From the NCBI RefSeq assembly GCF_026262505.1, contig NW_026529273.1, positions 124,001 through 188,000 on the forward strand: a stretch of DNA of 64,000 bases. Direction: 5' to 3'. The first letter of the stretch is position 1. Each line of letters opens with the position of its first letter. Source of the DNA: Trichomonas vaginalis G3. Taxonomy: Eukaryota > Parabasalia > Trichomonadida > Trichomonadidae. The position numbers were made by a program, and so were the translations under genes. The notes under the pieces were generated by a model. It saw nothing but the letters and a program-made list of their open reading frames with translations. It was not told the origin of the DNA and searched no databases. This document shows, one piece after another, positions 30,267 through 40,369 of the stretch.

Positions 30267-31794
30267 ATGAATAGCGTAGATTTAAAAAATTTAATTGATG
30301 ATTTAGTACTTAATCAAAATTTTCTTAATTATTATGAATTAAAATCATATCTCCAAAAACATGATAACAATATAACGGGTGATGATATGGATTATTATTA
30401 TTCGTATTAAAAATGAAGTTTTGAAATATCATGATAAAATAATTTCTAAAATTAAAGACAAAATTAAAAATAATGAATATTCAAAGGGAAAAAGTAAATC
30501 ACAACTTAAACAATTGAAAGATTTCAAAAATAAAGTATTAACAGAAGAAGATATTGATGAATTATATAAATTATATAAATTATATAATCCTGAGCCGCAA
30601 AAACCAAAGGAACAAAAACAAAAGGTGCAAAACGCCCAGGTCCTTCAGACCATAAATGAAGCACAAGCTTTAATTTATGATTCATTAGTTAAACCATATT
30701 CAGCCCGACTTTTAAATGAAGATCAACTTTTGGAATTCATCCTTCAACATAAACTCGAAGCGGGAAAGTATATCAAACCTTTATATACAGCATATTTAAA
30801 ACAAATGAATAGAATACATCCAGAATTAATGAAGGGGGGAATGAAATCCAAAATCAAAGCAGATAAAATTAAACCACCTGCAACACCAAACCCTCCAACG
30901 ACAGTACCTCCTCCTCCTTCAGTTAATCCTTCATCATTCACTTTATTATATCCATTTCAAACATTAAAGAAGCAAAAAGATTTTAAAAAGGATTTCAAAA
31001 TATTAAATAAACCAACTGACCATAAAATTCAACCGTTAAAGGAAAAATTTAGTCGCCCTTCATTTGCACCATATCCATATTCATACGAAATCGATCATTT
31101 AGAATATTCAAGAGGAAACGTTACTTATTTATTTGCCATTAACATTAACACCAGATATTTATATTGCATTCCGGTGAAAGGGAAAACAGAACAGGAAACA
31201 AGAAGAGCTATTCAATACTTACTAGATCATGAAAGAGTAGATAATATAAGGGGTGATGGTGATAAAGGATTTCAGGCAGCTATGGCTCATTATTTCCCAC
31301 AAATTAATTTTTACTTTTCATCCTCTCCATATACGTTTCATAATAAAATAGTTGATGCGGTAATGAGAACTCTTAGAGATGCGTTAGGGGTTAATGGTCA
31401 GATATACTGGGATGGAAATCATGACTCCATCATACAGCAGTTAGTATATTATTACAATAATACATGGCATAGAACAATAAACATGAAACCGGTGGAAATG
31501 AAAAATGATATTTCAAAAGAATGGGAATATATTAGAAAGCAAATGGAAAGGTTGAATGATGTTAAACGTGAACAAATTAATTCGGGGCTCATGAATTTTA
31601 AACAAGGGGATAAAGTTTTGATTCATCTCGATTATGGAAAAACTGATAAATCAATGACAAAAAGAAGACGAAGATTTGACACAATAGCTGAATTTGTTAG
31701 ATATATTAACGGCAATGCATTAGTTGAAGTTGACAATAAATTAATAGAAATTCCGATTTATTTTATTACTCCATTATATTTAAATAATATTTAA
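30267..31794 (+). pseudogene. Retroviral-like (rve) integrase of Polinton A, broken
   Basis: The N-terminal part is helical and basic, then a Pro-rich linker (PPATPNPPTTVPPPP) leads to an RNase H-like integrase core. That core includes YEIDHLEYSRGNVTYLFA, NIRGDGDKGFQAAMAHYF and a helix with MRTLRDALG, then YYYNNTWHRTI. The C-terminal region FKQGDKVLIHLDY...RRFDTIAEFVRYING reads like a small SH3/chromo-type domain. Polinton integrases insert the element and make the 6-bp duplication seen here. Broken in about one place. Confidence 0.85.
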
Positions 31795-31813
31795 TTTTTT
31801 TATTTCGTAAGAA

Positions 31814-32086
31814 ATGAGTAACAACGAAGCAGTCAAGAGTCCAGACGATGAATATAAAAAGAAACTAAACAGAATTAAATCAAAAATATGTTATTACAAA
31901 AAGAAGCCACAATGTGGTGGGGTTGAAAACGATAAAGAGAGGAAAGAAATAATCGAAAAATTAGAAACTTATCGTTCAATCCTTAAACTGAGTGAAGCAA
32001 AAATAAAAGAATTTAATAGAATAAATAAATTGATTGGAAGAGATGAATTTAATAAAGATGAATTTTTAAACTCTATCCAAATTTAA
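31814..32086 (+). CDS. Small lysine-rich Polinton protein
   Basis: 90 codons preceded by TTTTTTATTTCGTAAGAA, the promoter-like motif shared by element genes. Very Lys/Glu-rich and helical, with CYYKKKPQCGG. Its stop codon overlaps the stop of the convergent 54-codon gene (shared TTAA). Function unknown. Confidence 0.7.
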   Translation: MSNNEAVKSPDDEYKKKLNRIKSKICYYKKKPQCGGVENDKERKEIIEKLETYRSILKLSEAKIKEFNRINKLIGRDEFNKDEFLNSIQI

Positions 32087-32247
32087 TTTTTATTCCTCTT
32101 CGACAACATCTCTCTTTCCATCATTACCGCATAACCACATTTTCTCAATTTTAGTGGTTTGTTATTTTTAACATGTTCTTGCATCATTTTTATCATTTCC
32201 TCCCTTGTTATGATTCGTGGTAAATTTTGAGCTTGTGGGGTATTCAT
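32083..32247 (-). CDS. 54-residue conserved Polinton microprotein
   Basis: Starts at the ATG at 32247 and ends at 32083, with the stop overlapping that of the convergent gene. The protein begins MNTPQAQNLPRIITREEM, then a Lys-rich helix and KLRKCGYAVMMEREM. The same 54-residue reading frame is present in copy B (49684-49848), with silent differences only at the positions I compared, which argues for a real gene. Basic and helical; function unknown. Confidence 0.75.
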   Translation of the reverse strand: MNTPQAQNLPRIITREEMIKMMQEHVKNNKPLKLRKCGYAVMMEREMLSKRNKN

Positions 32248-32293
32248 TTATGATAAAAATAAAAATTTGTTATCACTTATTTTATCGTTAAGT

Positions 32294-32321
32294 GACTCAA
32301 AGAGTCCGGAGACAAAGTCTC
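32294..32321. repeat. Double-hairpin unit 1 (copy A only)
   Basis: GACTC-AAA-GAGTC, spacer CG, GAGAC-AAA-GTCTC (13+2+13 bp). It lies in non-coding DNA after CGTTAA; the matching place in copy B (about 49890) reads CGTTAATG without it. Confidence 0.9.
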
Positions 32322-32355
32322 ATGGTTTTTAGGTTATTCAAAAATTAATTCATAA

Positions 32356-33915
32356 CTACCTTCCTCCTGAACTGTTGTCAAAATAACTGTCGACTATTTG
32401 TTCCCATGCACCAACACCAAACATTGCTTGAGGACCTCTCACATCCATAGATGTATAAATAGAACCTACTGGGTTCATTAAATCAAACATATGAGATATT
32501 ATAGGATTGTCTCTTTTGAACTTAAAATATAGTGTAACTATTTCGGGTTTCTTCTGGTTTGTGTCAGAATATTTTTTATAATATAATCTTATGTTTTCAG
32601 GGTATGTAAAATCTTGACTATAATATTTATTTTTGTCATCTTCATAATAGTATACTATTCTCGTTTTTTCTATTGCATTATATCTTTTATATCTATAATA
32701 ATCTAAATATAATGTTTGCTTTTTTGGGTCTACATGTGCGTCAACACCATAGTCATAATAATACGGTGCTGGAGCTACGTTAGACAATGTCATATCCGTC
32801 ATTTCATAAACTCTTAAATATTTCTTTTGTTCGTCTCCATATAAGTTTAAGTAGCAGTTGTTGTCTAATGGAACTTTAACTTGTGTGCCATTATTCTTTA
32901 TATAGCCTACATACATTTCATTGTTATTTTTCGGAATGAGTTTATACCGTATACCATTTCTTAAGGACTGTACAAACTCCCATCTAAAATATTTGTTTTC
33001 TTCATTGACAGAAAAGTCGCCAACAATAGTTTCAATATTTTTTGTTCCAACTAAACTTTGGTATATTTCGTTAACAAATGATATATCTGCTTTCTTTGCT
33101 AACTCATCGTTAACATATTCCTTATCTGCCTTCTTTGCTAACTCATCGTTAACATATTCCTTATCTGCTTTCTTTGCTAACTCATCGTTAACATATTCCT
33201 TATCTGCTTTCTTCCCTAACTCATCGTTAACAAATGATATATCTGCTTTAAGGTCTAAACATTCTGAAACCCATCCTGTATCAGCTTTAGTTTTAAGAAT
33301 CTTCGATGTCCGTTCATGATACCATTCAACCCTTTCTATAATTTCATTATCTTTTTCATTAACATATTCCTTATCTGCCTTCTTTGCTAACTCATCGTTA
33401 ACATATTCCTTATCTGCCTTCTTTGCTAACTCATCGTTAACAAATGATATATCTGCTTTCTTTGCTAACTCATCGTTAACATAAGTTTTATCTGCTTTCT
33501 TTGCTAACTCATCGTTAACATATTCCTTATCTGCTTTCTTTGCTAACTCATCGTTAACATATTCCTTATCTGCTTTCTTCATTATGTCATTTAGGAAACC
33601 TTTTATGAATTCCTCATTTAAATTAAATCTTCCAATCTTCAAAACTTTAGGAAATGCATTTAATGCGTAATATCTTTGTTCTTCTGGTGGAATTGATGTT
33701 ATATCATCCGTTATTCCTTTAATTTTTGAATTCATAAATAAAATTTCTTTTATATTTGATATCACTGCACCACCTTTGCAAACGAATTCGAAATGGTCAT
33801 TTTTCAATACTATCTCCAAATCTCCATATTTCAACATTTGCGTTTGTTCTGCCGTCTTTGAATTATATGCATATATGGCGTATGTAATGGTCTGTGGTTG
33901 CTGTTGTTTAATCAT
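32356..33915 (-). CDS. Phage-like fiber protein with KKADKEYVNDELA repeats
   Basis: 519 codons. Residues 1-125 are a conserved N-terminal attachment-type region. Then come about ten 15-residue repeats of the form KADKEYVNDELAK, likely a trimeric coiled-coil shaft, interrupted by one non-repeat block. The head follows, and near the C-terminus NPVGSIYTSM...GAWEQIVD matches the start of phage tail-collar domains. Copy B has the same N-terminus and shaft but another head. It probably serves as a virion attachment fiber (inference). This frame is open from start to stop. Confidence 0.8.
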   Translation of the reverse strand: MIKQQQPQTITYAIYAYNSKTAEQTQMLKYGDLEIVLKNDHFEFVCKGGAVISNIKEILFMNSKIKGITDDITSIPPEEQRYYALNAFPKVLKIGRFNLNEEFIKGFLNDIMKKADKEYVNDELAKKADKEYVNDELAKKADKTYVNDELAKKADISFVNDELAKKADKEYVNDELAKKADKEYVNEKDNEIIERVEWYHERTSKILKTKADTGWVSECLDLKADISFVNDELGKKADKEYVNDELAKKADKEYVNDELAKKADKEYVNDELAKKADISFVNEIYQSLVGTKNIETIVGDFSVNEENKYFRWEFVQSLRNGIRYKLIPKNNNEMYVGYIKNNGTQVKVPLDNNCYLNLYGDEQKKYLRVYEMTDMTLSNVAPAPYYYDYGVDAHVDPKKQTLYLDYYRYKRYNAIEKTRIVYYYEDDKNKYYSQDFTYPENIRLYYKKYSDTNQKKPEIVTLYFKFKRDNPIISHMFDLMNPVGSIYTSMDVRGPQAMFGVGAWEQIVDSYFDNSSGGR

Positions 33916-33939
33916 TTATTACGATTTAAAAATAAATAT

Positions 33940-34677
33940 TTAATCTGTTATCTCATCAGCTATTTTTTCTATTTGAAATTGCCATAATATTTCATTCATA
34001 AATTCTAAATCACAATCAAATAGGTCAGTTATTCTAAATTTAATATTTGATAAATCTTTTGAATGAAGAATAAATGAATTCCCGGATAATTGAAACGGAT
34101 ATGATAAAGAAAATATGTTTAAGTTGATGGATAAAATGTTTTGTATTGATGGGTAAGAGTTAGGGTCTAATGTTTGATGTGAAAATCTCATTGGGGTATT
34201 AACTTTATCACATTTGATTAAAATGAAATTAGAACCAGTGTCAGAATACAAAACATCCCCAACATCTTTTTCAAAATTTAATATCCCCAACAATGAACGA
34301 AGACGAGGAGTACAAAATTTAATTTTCAGCGGAAATTTAATAAGGTTATTTATTTCATCAAGTTCAAAAAGTTTATCAGGTTTTGATTTAAAATTTTCTT
34401 CATACCATACGATAAATGATTCATTTAAATAACTTAAAATCATGTTAATATCCCATTTCGTTATCACATTATTTATATACATATCATACGTTTTTAGGTC
34501 TACGACCCCGCCGCTATGCGGCTCATGGTCATCTTTAATAAATGATATATAATCTGAAGGGTCTAAAAGAATGGGATTAAATTTACCACTCACAGAAACG
34601 AGAGTAACATTATAAATTCCGCTAACTGTTAAATTTAATTCACAGTTATTATTCGAAATAATATTGATAATTGACAT
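33940..34677 (-). CDS. Unknown Polinton protein, 245 residues
   Basis: Beta-rich composition with LNLTVSGIYNVTLVSVSG near the N-terminus. Compared with copy B it has nine extra residues (PHSGGVVDL) encoded by double-hairpin unit 2, in frame. It lies divergent from the next gene with only 21 bp between starts. The position among structural genes suggests a minor capsid role, without direct motif support. Confidence 0.7.
   Translation of the reverse strand: MSIINIISNNNCELNLTVSGIYNVTLVSVSGKFNPILLDPSDYISFIKDDHEPHSGGVVDLKTYDMYINNVITKWDINMILSYLNESFIVWYEENFKSKPDKLFELDEINNLIKFPLKIKFCTPRLRSLLGILNFEKDVGDVLYSDTGSNFILIKCDKVNTPMRFSHQTLDPNSYPSIQNILSINLNIFSLSYPFQLSGNSFILHSKDLSNIKFRITDLFDCDLEFMNEILWQFQIEKIADEITD
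34497..34522. repeat. Double-hairpin unit 2, in-frame in a coding gene (copy A only)
   Basis: GGTC-TAC-GACC, spacer CC, GCCGC-TAT-GCGGC. With one flanking A the extra DNA is 27 bp, absent from copy B at about 55891. It adds nine codons without shifting the frame. Confidence 0.9.
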
Positions 34678-34698
34678 TTTTTTATTACGATTAAAAAT
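34678..34698. promoter_or_regulatory. 21-bp divergent promoter with ATTACGATTA
   Basis: Only 21 bp separate two divergent start codons. The gap is a T-run, ATTACGATTA and an A-run, so each direction reads T-rich then TATT.CG-like before its ATG. This is the same motif that precedes other element genes. Confidence 0.6.
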
Positions 34699-35178
34699 AT
34701 GGTAAAGCGTTATTTTCCAGTGATAAATAAAACTAGAATAAGATTACCTCAAGAATTCATAAATTCAACGAATAAGAAATTCATTCATGTTATAAATTTT
34801 AGTGTTTTCAGAAAATATGAGTCGATGTCATATTCATCATCAGGTTATATTTCACTTCATTCAAATTTAGTTCAATCAAACCCATATAATGACCATTTCA
34901 TAAGATTTTCAGATGGTATTAAAAATGTAATTGATAGATTAAAATATGAACAGATTGACAATATCGAATTTTTGGAATTTTGGTTTAAATATCCCGATGG
35001 AAAAAAGATTGAAGTTAAAGATAAAGCTGATACTATAACAAAAACAATTACAATGACCGATCCGGATAGTGGGGAACAAAAAGAAATAAAACAAACGATA
35101 GAAACTGGTGAAAGGTCAATTATTATCGATTATGATTCAAAGGATTATTATTCGATAATGTTAATGCTTGAATATTAA
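34699..35178 (+). CDS. Unknown Polinton protein, 159 residues
   Basis: Beta-rich; contains KRYFPVINKTRIRLPQEF and SGYISLHSNLVQSNPYNDHF. The stop overlaps the stop of the convergent gene (shared TTAA at 35175-35178). A related but broken frame is in copy B at 56067-56548. Possibly a minor capsid protein by context only. Confidence 0.7.
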   Translation: MVKRYFPVINKTRIRLPQEFINSTNKKFIHVINFSVFRKYESMSYSSSGYISLHSNLVQSNPYNDHFIRFSDGIKNVIDRLKYEQIDNIEFLEFWFKYPDGKKIEVKDKADTITKTITMTDPDSGEQKEIKQTIETGERSIIIDYDSKDYYSIMLMLEY

Positions 35179-35876
35179 ATAGCCTTAACAAAGAATTTTT
35201 CAAGTGATATTTTATATTCATCAACTATTTTATTATAAATATCATTATATGTTAAATGAAGTTCAGTTGTTGTTCCGTTCTTTGATATCTTAATTGTGCT
35301 AATATCCTTTATAGGATTTATTTTTGCAACTGTTCCGCAGCATGAAACCTCATCATCTATGAAAAATTGAATCTTCACGTCTGAATCTTGAACATCACAA
35401 AGAATGGCGATAATGTGAATTAATGATTCATAAGGTAAAATAATTAAACCGGATTGGTCAATTAAATTTATTATTGAATCATAATTATCAGTTATGATAT
35501 CACGGTAAATTTTCATTAATTCAGAATTAATGTCTATTTTATATGGCGCATTGCGACTGTAATCGTAGATTCCTGGGTTCTCGATGTTTGATGAAAGAGG
35601 TGGGGGGTATGTTGGATAAGTGGGAATTTCAACAGGTTCTTTACCAGGTTCAGATAAAATGATTGGGTCTCCATTCTCACGGTTTTCTTCATTCTCCTCA
35701 TTCTTCGGTAAGTCACGAGTTAATAAATTTGGTTGAGTTGCTGACCTTGTTAATTCAGGACTAACATTAACTTTAACATTTTGAATAATTCGTGATTTAT
35801 CATCATTTACGTTATAACCAACCGTAATCTCTGCTTTTGCGTTAGTGTTCTTTTGACTAGTGAAACGTCTTCTCAT
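35175..35876 (-). CDS. Unknown Polinton protein, 233 residues
   Basis: A basic N-terminus (MRRRFTSQKN), a Pro/Glu-rich middle (PTYPTYPPPLSS) and a globular C-terminal half with CDVQDSDVKIQFFIDDE. The start is preceded by TTTTTTTATTCGAATATAA. No motif recognised. Confidence 0.7.
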   Translation of the reverse strand: MRRRFTSQKNTNAKAEITVGYNVNDDKSRIIQNVKVNVSPELTRSATQPNLLTRDLPKNEENEENRENGDPIILSEPGKEPVEIPTYPTYPPPLSSNIENPGIYDYSRNAPYKIDINSELMKIYRDIITDNYDSIINLIDQSGLIILPYESLIHIIAILCDVQDSDVKIQFFIDDEVSCCGTVAKINPIKDISTIKISKNGTTTELHLTYNDIYNKIVDEYKISLEKFFVKAI

Positions 35877-35908
35877 TTATATTCGAATAAAAAAATATAT
35901 TTAAACTT

Positions 35909-36808
35909 TTATTTTGCTGGAACTTTTGAATCTATTATTTCCTGTATTTGTTCATGAAGTTGATTTTTAGCATTTTCATCGAAATTAATAGACCGAATAT
36001 ATTCATTAATTGCATTCTTATAATCATCTGATTTCTCAAATTTTCTTTTATCTGATTCCTTAACTAAATCATAAGTTAAACCTCGTTGCTGATATAATGG
36101 TTTCTTAATTAAATCTTTGAATGCTTGAGATAAAGCACCTGATGCAATTCTTGCTACTATAATTGGTTGGAATTGCTGTTTAAGTTCATCTTTAACATTT
36201 GCGAAAACTGGATCGAATAAAGCAACTTTAAAGAATTTCTTAGCTGGAATTTCAGGTCTTAAATTTGCATATTGACCATCAAACTGGTTAGAATATCGTG
36301 GTAATCCATCCGGTCCCTCTTCAATAGCATTTAATTCTTCATTGAAGTAAGAATATGGATTATGACGGTATGAATTAATTGGACCATTTTCACCTTCTCC
36401 AATGTATTGTTTAACAGCTTTTCCATTTTCATCAAATTGCATAGGATAATGTTCATTATATGCTTTACGTTTAGGATAATCCGTCATTGTTAATTTATAC
36501 CCATTTATGACTTTAATATTTCCTTGACCATCAGTAACGAAAACTTCATTTATTCCATCAGGTTTTCCATTTGGACCCGTAATGTCTGCTTCGTGTGCTT
36601 CCCAATTTGGTCCGTGACGTTTGGCATATGCTTGAGCTTCTGGTAATGTTAAAACGTTTCTCATTTGTTTAACATCCTTTTGAAGACCGGCAACAATGTG
36701 GACTAATTCTTTCATTCCGTCTGGAACTTTCATAGTTCTATTATATGCACCCTTTTTGTTTGTTCCTTGTTTTAATGGAACCTGTAGAAGATTTGCAATT
36801 TCTGTCAT
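35909..36808 (-). CDS. Conserved Polinton protein, 299 residues (virion-type)
   Basis: Contains [45 protein letters not shown] and a C-terminal helical part. The 'N-G-x-L/T-x-SDYP-RKAY' pattern recurs in Polinton-type and related capsid-bearing elements as I remember them, usually near the packaging ATPase and capsid genes, as here. Role unknown. The copy B homologue is at 57259-58202, with a different last third. Confidence 0.65.
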   Translation of the reverse strand: MTEIANLLQVPLKQGTNKKGAYNRTMKVPDGMKELVHIVAGLQKDVKQMRNVLTLPEAQAYAKRHGPNWEAHEADITGPNGKPDGINEVFVTDGQGNIKVINGYKLTMTDYPKRKAYNEHYPMQFDENGKAVKQYIGEGENGPINSYRHNPYSYFNEELNAIEEGPDGLPRYSNQFDGQYANLRPEIPAKKFFKVALFDPVFANVKDELKQQFQPIIVARIASGALSQAFKDLIKKPLYQQRGLTYDLVKESDKRKFEKSDDYKNAINEYIRSINFDENAKNQLHEQIQEIIDSKVPAK

Positions 36809-36848
36809 GTTTAATTATAAATAAAAAATAAAAATTAATTATAAAAAG

Positions 36849-37674
36849 TTATTCGAATTTAATGGAACCTTTATTTAAATCAACTATTATTTTTCCATGT
36901 TCTCCTAATTGTTGATATTGTGTGTAAAGTTCATTAATGCTCATTGGTAAATTCACTTGATAAAGCATAACGTTCAACTGTTGACGACTAAAACCACTGA
37001 AAATGAAAAGGGTGGACAGGTTTGATTTAATGTTTGTGCTTAATGCTTTAAAGTATTGAACAGCCATGAAGAATGAACACTGAATGTGTCGACATTGAGT
37101 TAATAATTGATTAAAATATGATTTCTCATTAGTTATTAGTTTTGATTTCACCGCATCATCTAGAAAAATGAGTGAATGCAAAAATTCTCTATCAAAATTT
37201 GAAATAGAAAGTGTTTCAAATAATTCATCCCGTTGTTTATCAATAATTTTATCCTCTAATCCTTGCTTCTTGATTGTATTATATAATTCTTTATACATTA
37301 AAAGTTTTTTAAATAATCTTCTGCTTCTTCTTGTGATAAATAAATAATTGGAATTTTGATTAAATGCTTTAAAGATTCAAATGTATCATCTGAAGGTGAA
37401 CCTGAACGGTTGATATAAATTAACACATGTGAATAGGGTGAAGTGTTAGCAATAATGATAATTTGTTTTAATATCGTTAATGTTTTACCTTTATTTTGTT
37501 TACCAATTGCTGCAGTGATTGAATTTAAGTAACATTCAGAATATGGAATTTTCATTAATTTTTCCTTAGATAGAGCATTTCTATTATCACTCAATGCTTC
37601 ATTAATCATATCATCTACGTATGTATTATATACTCCTGCTAATTCTTCATAAGGGTGGATGAATTTAAATCCAT
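36849..37674 (-). pseudogene. FtsK/HerA-type genome-packaging ATPase, copy A, broken
   Basis: The P-loop AAIGKQNKGKTLTILK and Walker B-type LHSLIFLDDA identify the packaging ATPase of Polintons. The copy B gene (58243-59070) is one open frame of 275 codons and shows the normal extent. In copy A the gene is broken in about one place. Confidence 0.85.
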
Positions 37675-37698
37675 TTAATCAAAAATAAATTTATAATT

Positions 37699-39337
37699 TT
37701 AAACATTTCTATTCATCAATATTTCATCATATGAACTTCTATACTGCGGTGGTGTACCTGTTGGATGATATTTCAAACCTTCATCCGGTGTCCATGTCCA
37801 ATATGTAGTCCTAGTAAACCAAACCTGAGGAGGATTTGTCACCTTTGAACAGTAAGTGTCATTTTCACCCTGAATGATTGGATAAGCTTTCACTTGTACT
37901 GTAACTTGTGAGTTGAAAGTTTCTAATCCATCAAAGAATATACCCGCTCCATCACGTTGAACTGGAATAGTGCATAAGAATGAAGTTTGGTCTTTCCATG
38001 TTCTAGCTAATGGCGTGCCATTATCATCATTCAGTGGTCTAGTTAATGAGTCCTCGTATTCTTCTGTGCATTCATTCACTCCATCTAAATCAGAAGCTTG
38101 AAGCATACGTGTAAAGAATATGTCACCCACTGTGGTCATCGCTTGATCGGGGAAGTTTCTGGAATCTATAGTGACCTGAAGACCTCGAAGCATTGGATTT
38201 TCTAAAACTGTTCTTTGCATTGCATTCTTCGGAAATGTTAACACAACATCTGTAACATTATGAAGAGCGTATGAGAAATCTGAGCTGATACCTTCAGGAG
38301 TGATGCAACCTCCATTTAGTGAACGAACGTCAATATGTTGAGCTGGAATCATGAATGGATCTTCCTTACTGAATAAACGTGGTATTGCTTTAACTGATTC
38401 TTCAATTAAACCGTATCCTGGTGTAATGCATTTATCCTCTAAAACTTCCATCTTTGTGCATGAAATAATAACGTCTTCAACTGTTGCGTCAGCAGATGTA
38501 GCGGCTAAGCTTGTAATTAATTTGCAGGAAGTCCGATTTGTTGGAATTTGCGATCATATTTATAAACATGATTCATAATCTTTTCATAATTTTCATCAGT
38601 TATCTTTTCATAAACGTAATTTTGTAAATCAGCAACTCTTAACGGGTCAACCTGACAAAATACTAAAGTATCCCTGAAAACATAATATTTAAGAATGATT
38701 TCACCAAATGATTTAGGATAATCATCGAACGCCTGAAATGCTAACAAATCATTTACCGGAATAATCATATCAAAAGTGACATCAACTTCTTCATTTGCTT
38801 CTTGAAAACTTCTGAAGGGTCAATATATTTACCACATACTGAGTTATCATATTTTTGAACATTATTATATAACGAATGAACAAACTTTTTAACTTTCCTT
38901 TCTGATTTTGGTTTATATGTTGCAAATGCGAAAGATTCACGGGCGCAATCCATCTGAAGATAACCGGCATCACCTCTTTCGGTTTCTACTTCTAATTGCT
39001 TAAAGCTTTGATTTGATGATTTATAACCAACGAATAAACGCATGCATTTAAAAGCGGCATCACATGTGAAAGCTTTATTTGAAACTAGAGTTGCTTTAAC
39101 TTTGCGTTTAATATATGTGTCACCTAATTGGTTCACATCATGAGCCGGATTTGTAATTCTTAAATGAGTTTGTTTATCATCAAAATATGGAGCATCAGAG
39201 TCATAGCATGAACTTTCAAGTTCTCTATAATATCTTCTACCGTCATTCTTTGCGAATATTTCATTTATCTTTTCGAATGAATGAAATACATTTCCATTAA
39301 TCGGTTTAGTGTTTGGCACTAAATAGTTAGTCGTCAT
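37699..39337 (-). pseudogene. Major capsid protein (double jelly-roll type), copy A, broken
   Basis: About 530 residues' worth of coding sequence between the ATPase and the small genes. Segments include MTTNYLVPNTKPINGNVFHS at the start, IIPVNDLLAFQAFDDYP in the middle, and QVTVQVKAYPIIQG with WFTRTTYWTWTPDEG near the end. Size, beta-rich character and position next to the packaging ATPase match Polinton major capsid proteins. The assignment rests on context and general resemblance. Broken in about one or two places. Confidence 0.75.
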
Positions 39338-39406
39338 TTATGATGAAATAAAAAATCAAAATTAAAAGATGAAAATGAATTTTTAATTTTAATGAAATAA
39401 TCAACT

Positions 39407-39610
39407 ATGGCTGCAGGATTCTTTAAAAATTGGGATAAAGTAAAAAGAGGAGCGCATAAAGTTTGGGAAACAATGAAGAAGGAGCAAATTGGATATTTAA
39501 GAATAAAGAAGCAATTAGTGACGTTGCTGAACAAATAGCACCTAATGTTCCGGTAAGGAAGTTTAAATAAAGGAGAAAAGTTTATCGACTACAACCGATA
39601 TTGAGATAAA
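39407..39610 (+). pseudogene. Small MAAGFF... protein gene, copy A, broken
   Basis: Homologue of the intact copy B gene at 60801-61016, an amphipathic basic peptide. Broken in a few places. Confidence 0.7.
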
Positions 39611-39633
39611 AATAATATTTATTTTTCCACTAC

Positions 39634-39863
39634 TTTCCTCCTATTTTATTAAGTATTCCTTCAGCAATTCCACCAACTGCGTTACCTGCTTGTGCTCCCA
39701 TCGCCGGATTACCTGCTTTAGCACCTAATACTCCACCATGATAGTTCCTGCCGTTTTCGCTACTGGTGCCAAAAAGTTTGCAATGGGTTTAATATTTTTG
39801 ATGAACCCAACTTGCAGCTTTCTTAATTCCTTCCCATAATTTTTTAAAGAATCCTGCCGCCAT
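39634..39863 (-). pseudogene. Small MAAGFF... glycine-zipper protein gene, copy A, broken
   Basis: Homologue of the intact copy B gene at 61041-61277, convergent with the preceding small gene. Broken in a few places. Confidence 0.7.
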
Positions 39864-39929
39864 TTCTGATTTAATATTAATTAAAAAATATATTTCATCA
39901 CTTATATTCTAATTTTTATTTAATGATAA

Positions 39930-40334
39930 ATGAAACCAATATTAAAAATAAATGAAACAGAGGAGGAAGAAATAAATGAAAGTGAAATGTTCAAAAAAAA
40001 TAAACGTTGTTAAACCAATTACTGAAACAAAAATTTTTCATCTGTTGAAGAATTTAATGACTATTATGCTAATAATAAAAAATTATTTGAAGAATTGACA
40101 ACATGTAAATTGAATAAAATGTTTAAAGTTGAGGACAGAGTCCAAGACCCGGGAGGTCATGGATTCAAAATTTCAAAAATAAAAGGTGTTGTTAGTTTAA
40201 AATCTATTCCTCAATCAAGAATCACCTCATTAATGAAAATTGATGATTTAACAAAAAGAATAGAAATTATTGAAGAAAGAATGAATCAAATAATTGATTT
40301 CATAAATCATGACTCGTTGAGCCCGGGTCCTTAA
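39930..40334 (+). pseudogene. Small helical protein gene, copy A, looks broken
   Basis: Homologue of the 126-residue copy B gene at 61344-61724. The open part holds KIKGVVSLKSIPQSRITSLM and a C-terminal helix. Carries double-hairpin unit 3 in frame. Confidence 0.65.
40132..40158. repeat. Double-hairpin unit 3, in-frame 27-bp insert (copy A only)
   Basis: After one A: GGAC-AGA-GTCC (40133-40143), spacer AA, GACC-CGGGA-GGTC (40146-40158). Copy B reads straight through (GTTGATGGATTC near 61546). The 27-bp length and 1+11+2+13 plan equal those of unit 2. Confidence 0.9.
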
Positions 40335-40341
40335 AGCTCAA

Positions 40342-40369
40342 GGCACAAAGTGCCCAGGACTTAAAGTCC
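40342..40369. repeat. Double-hairpin unit 4 (shared by both copies)
   Basis: GGCAC-AAA-GTGCC, spacer CA, GGACT-TAA-AGTCC. It sits at the convergent ends of two genes and supplies the last codons and stop of the minus-strand gene. Present at 61732-61759 in copy B, so older than the split of the copies. Confidence 0.9.
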
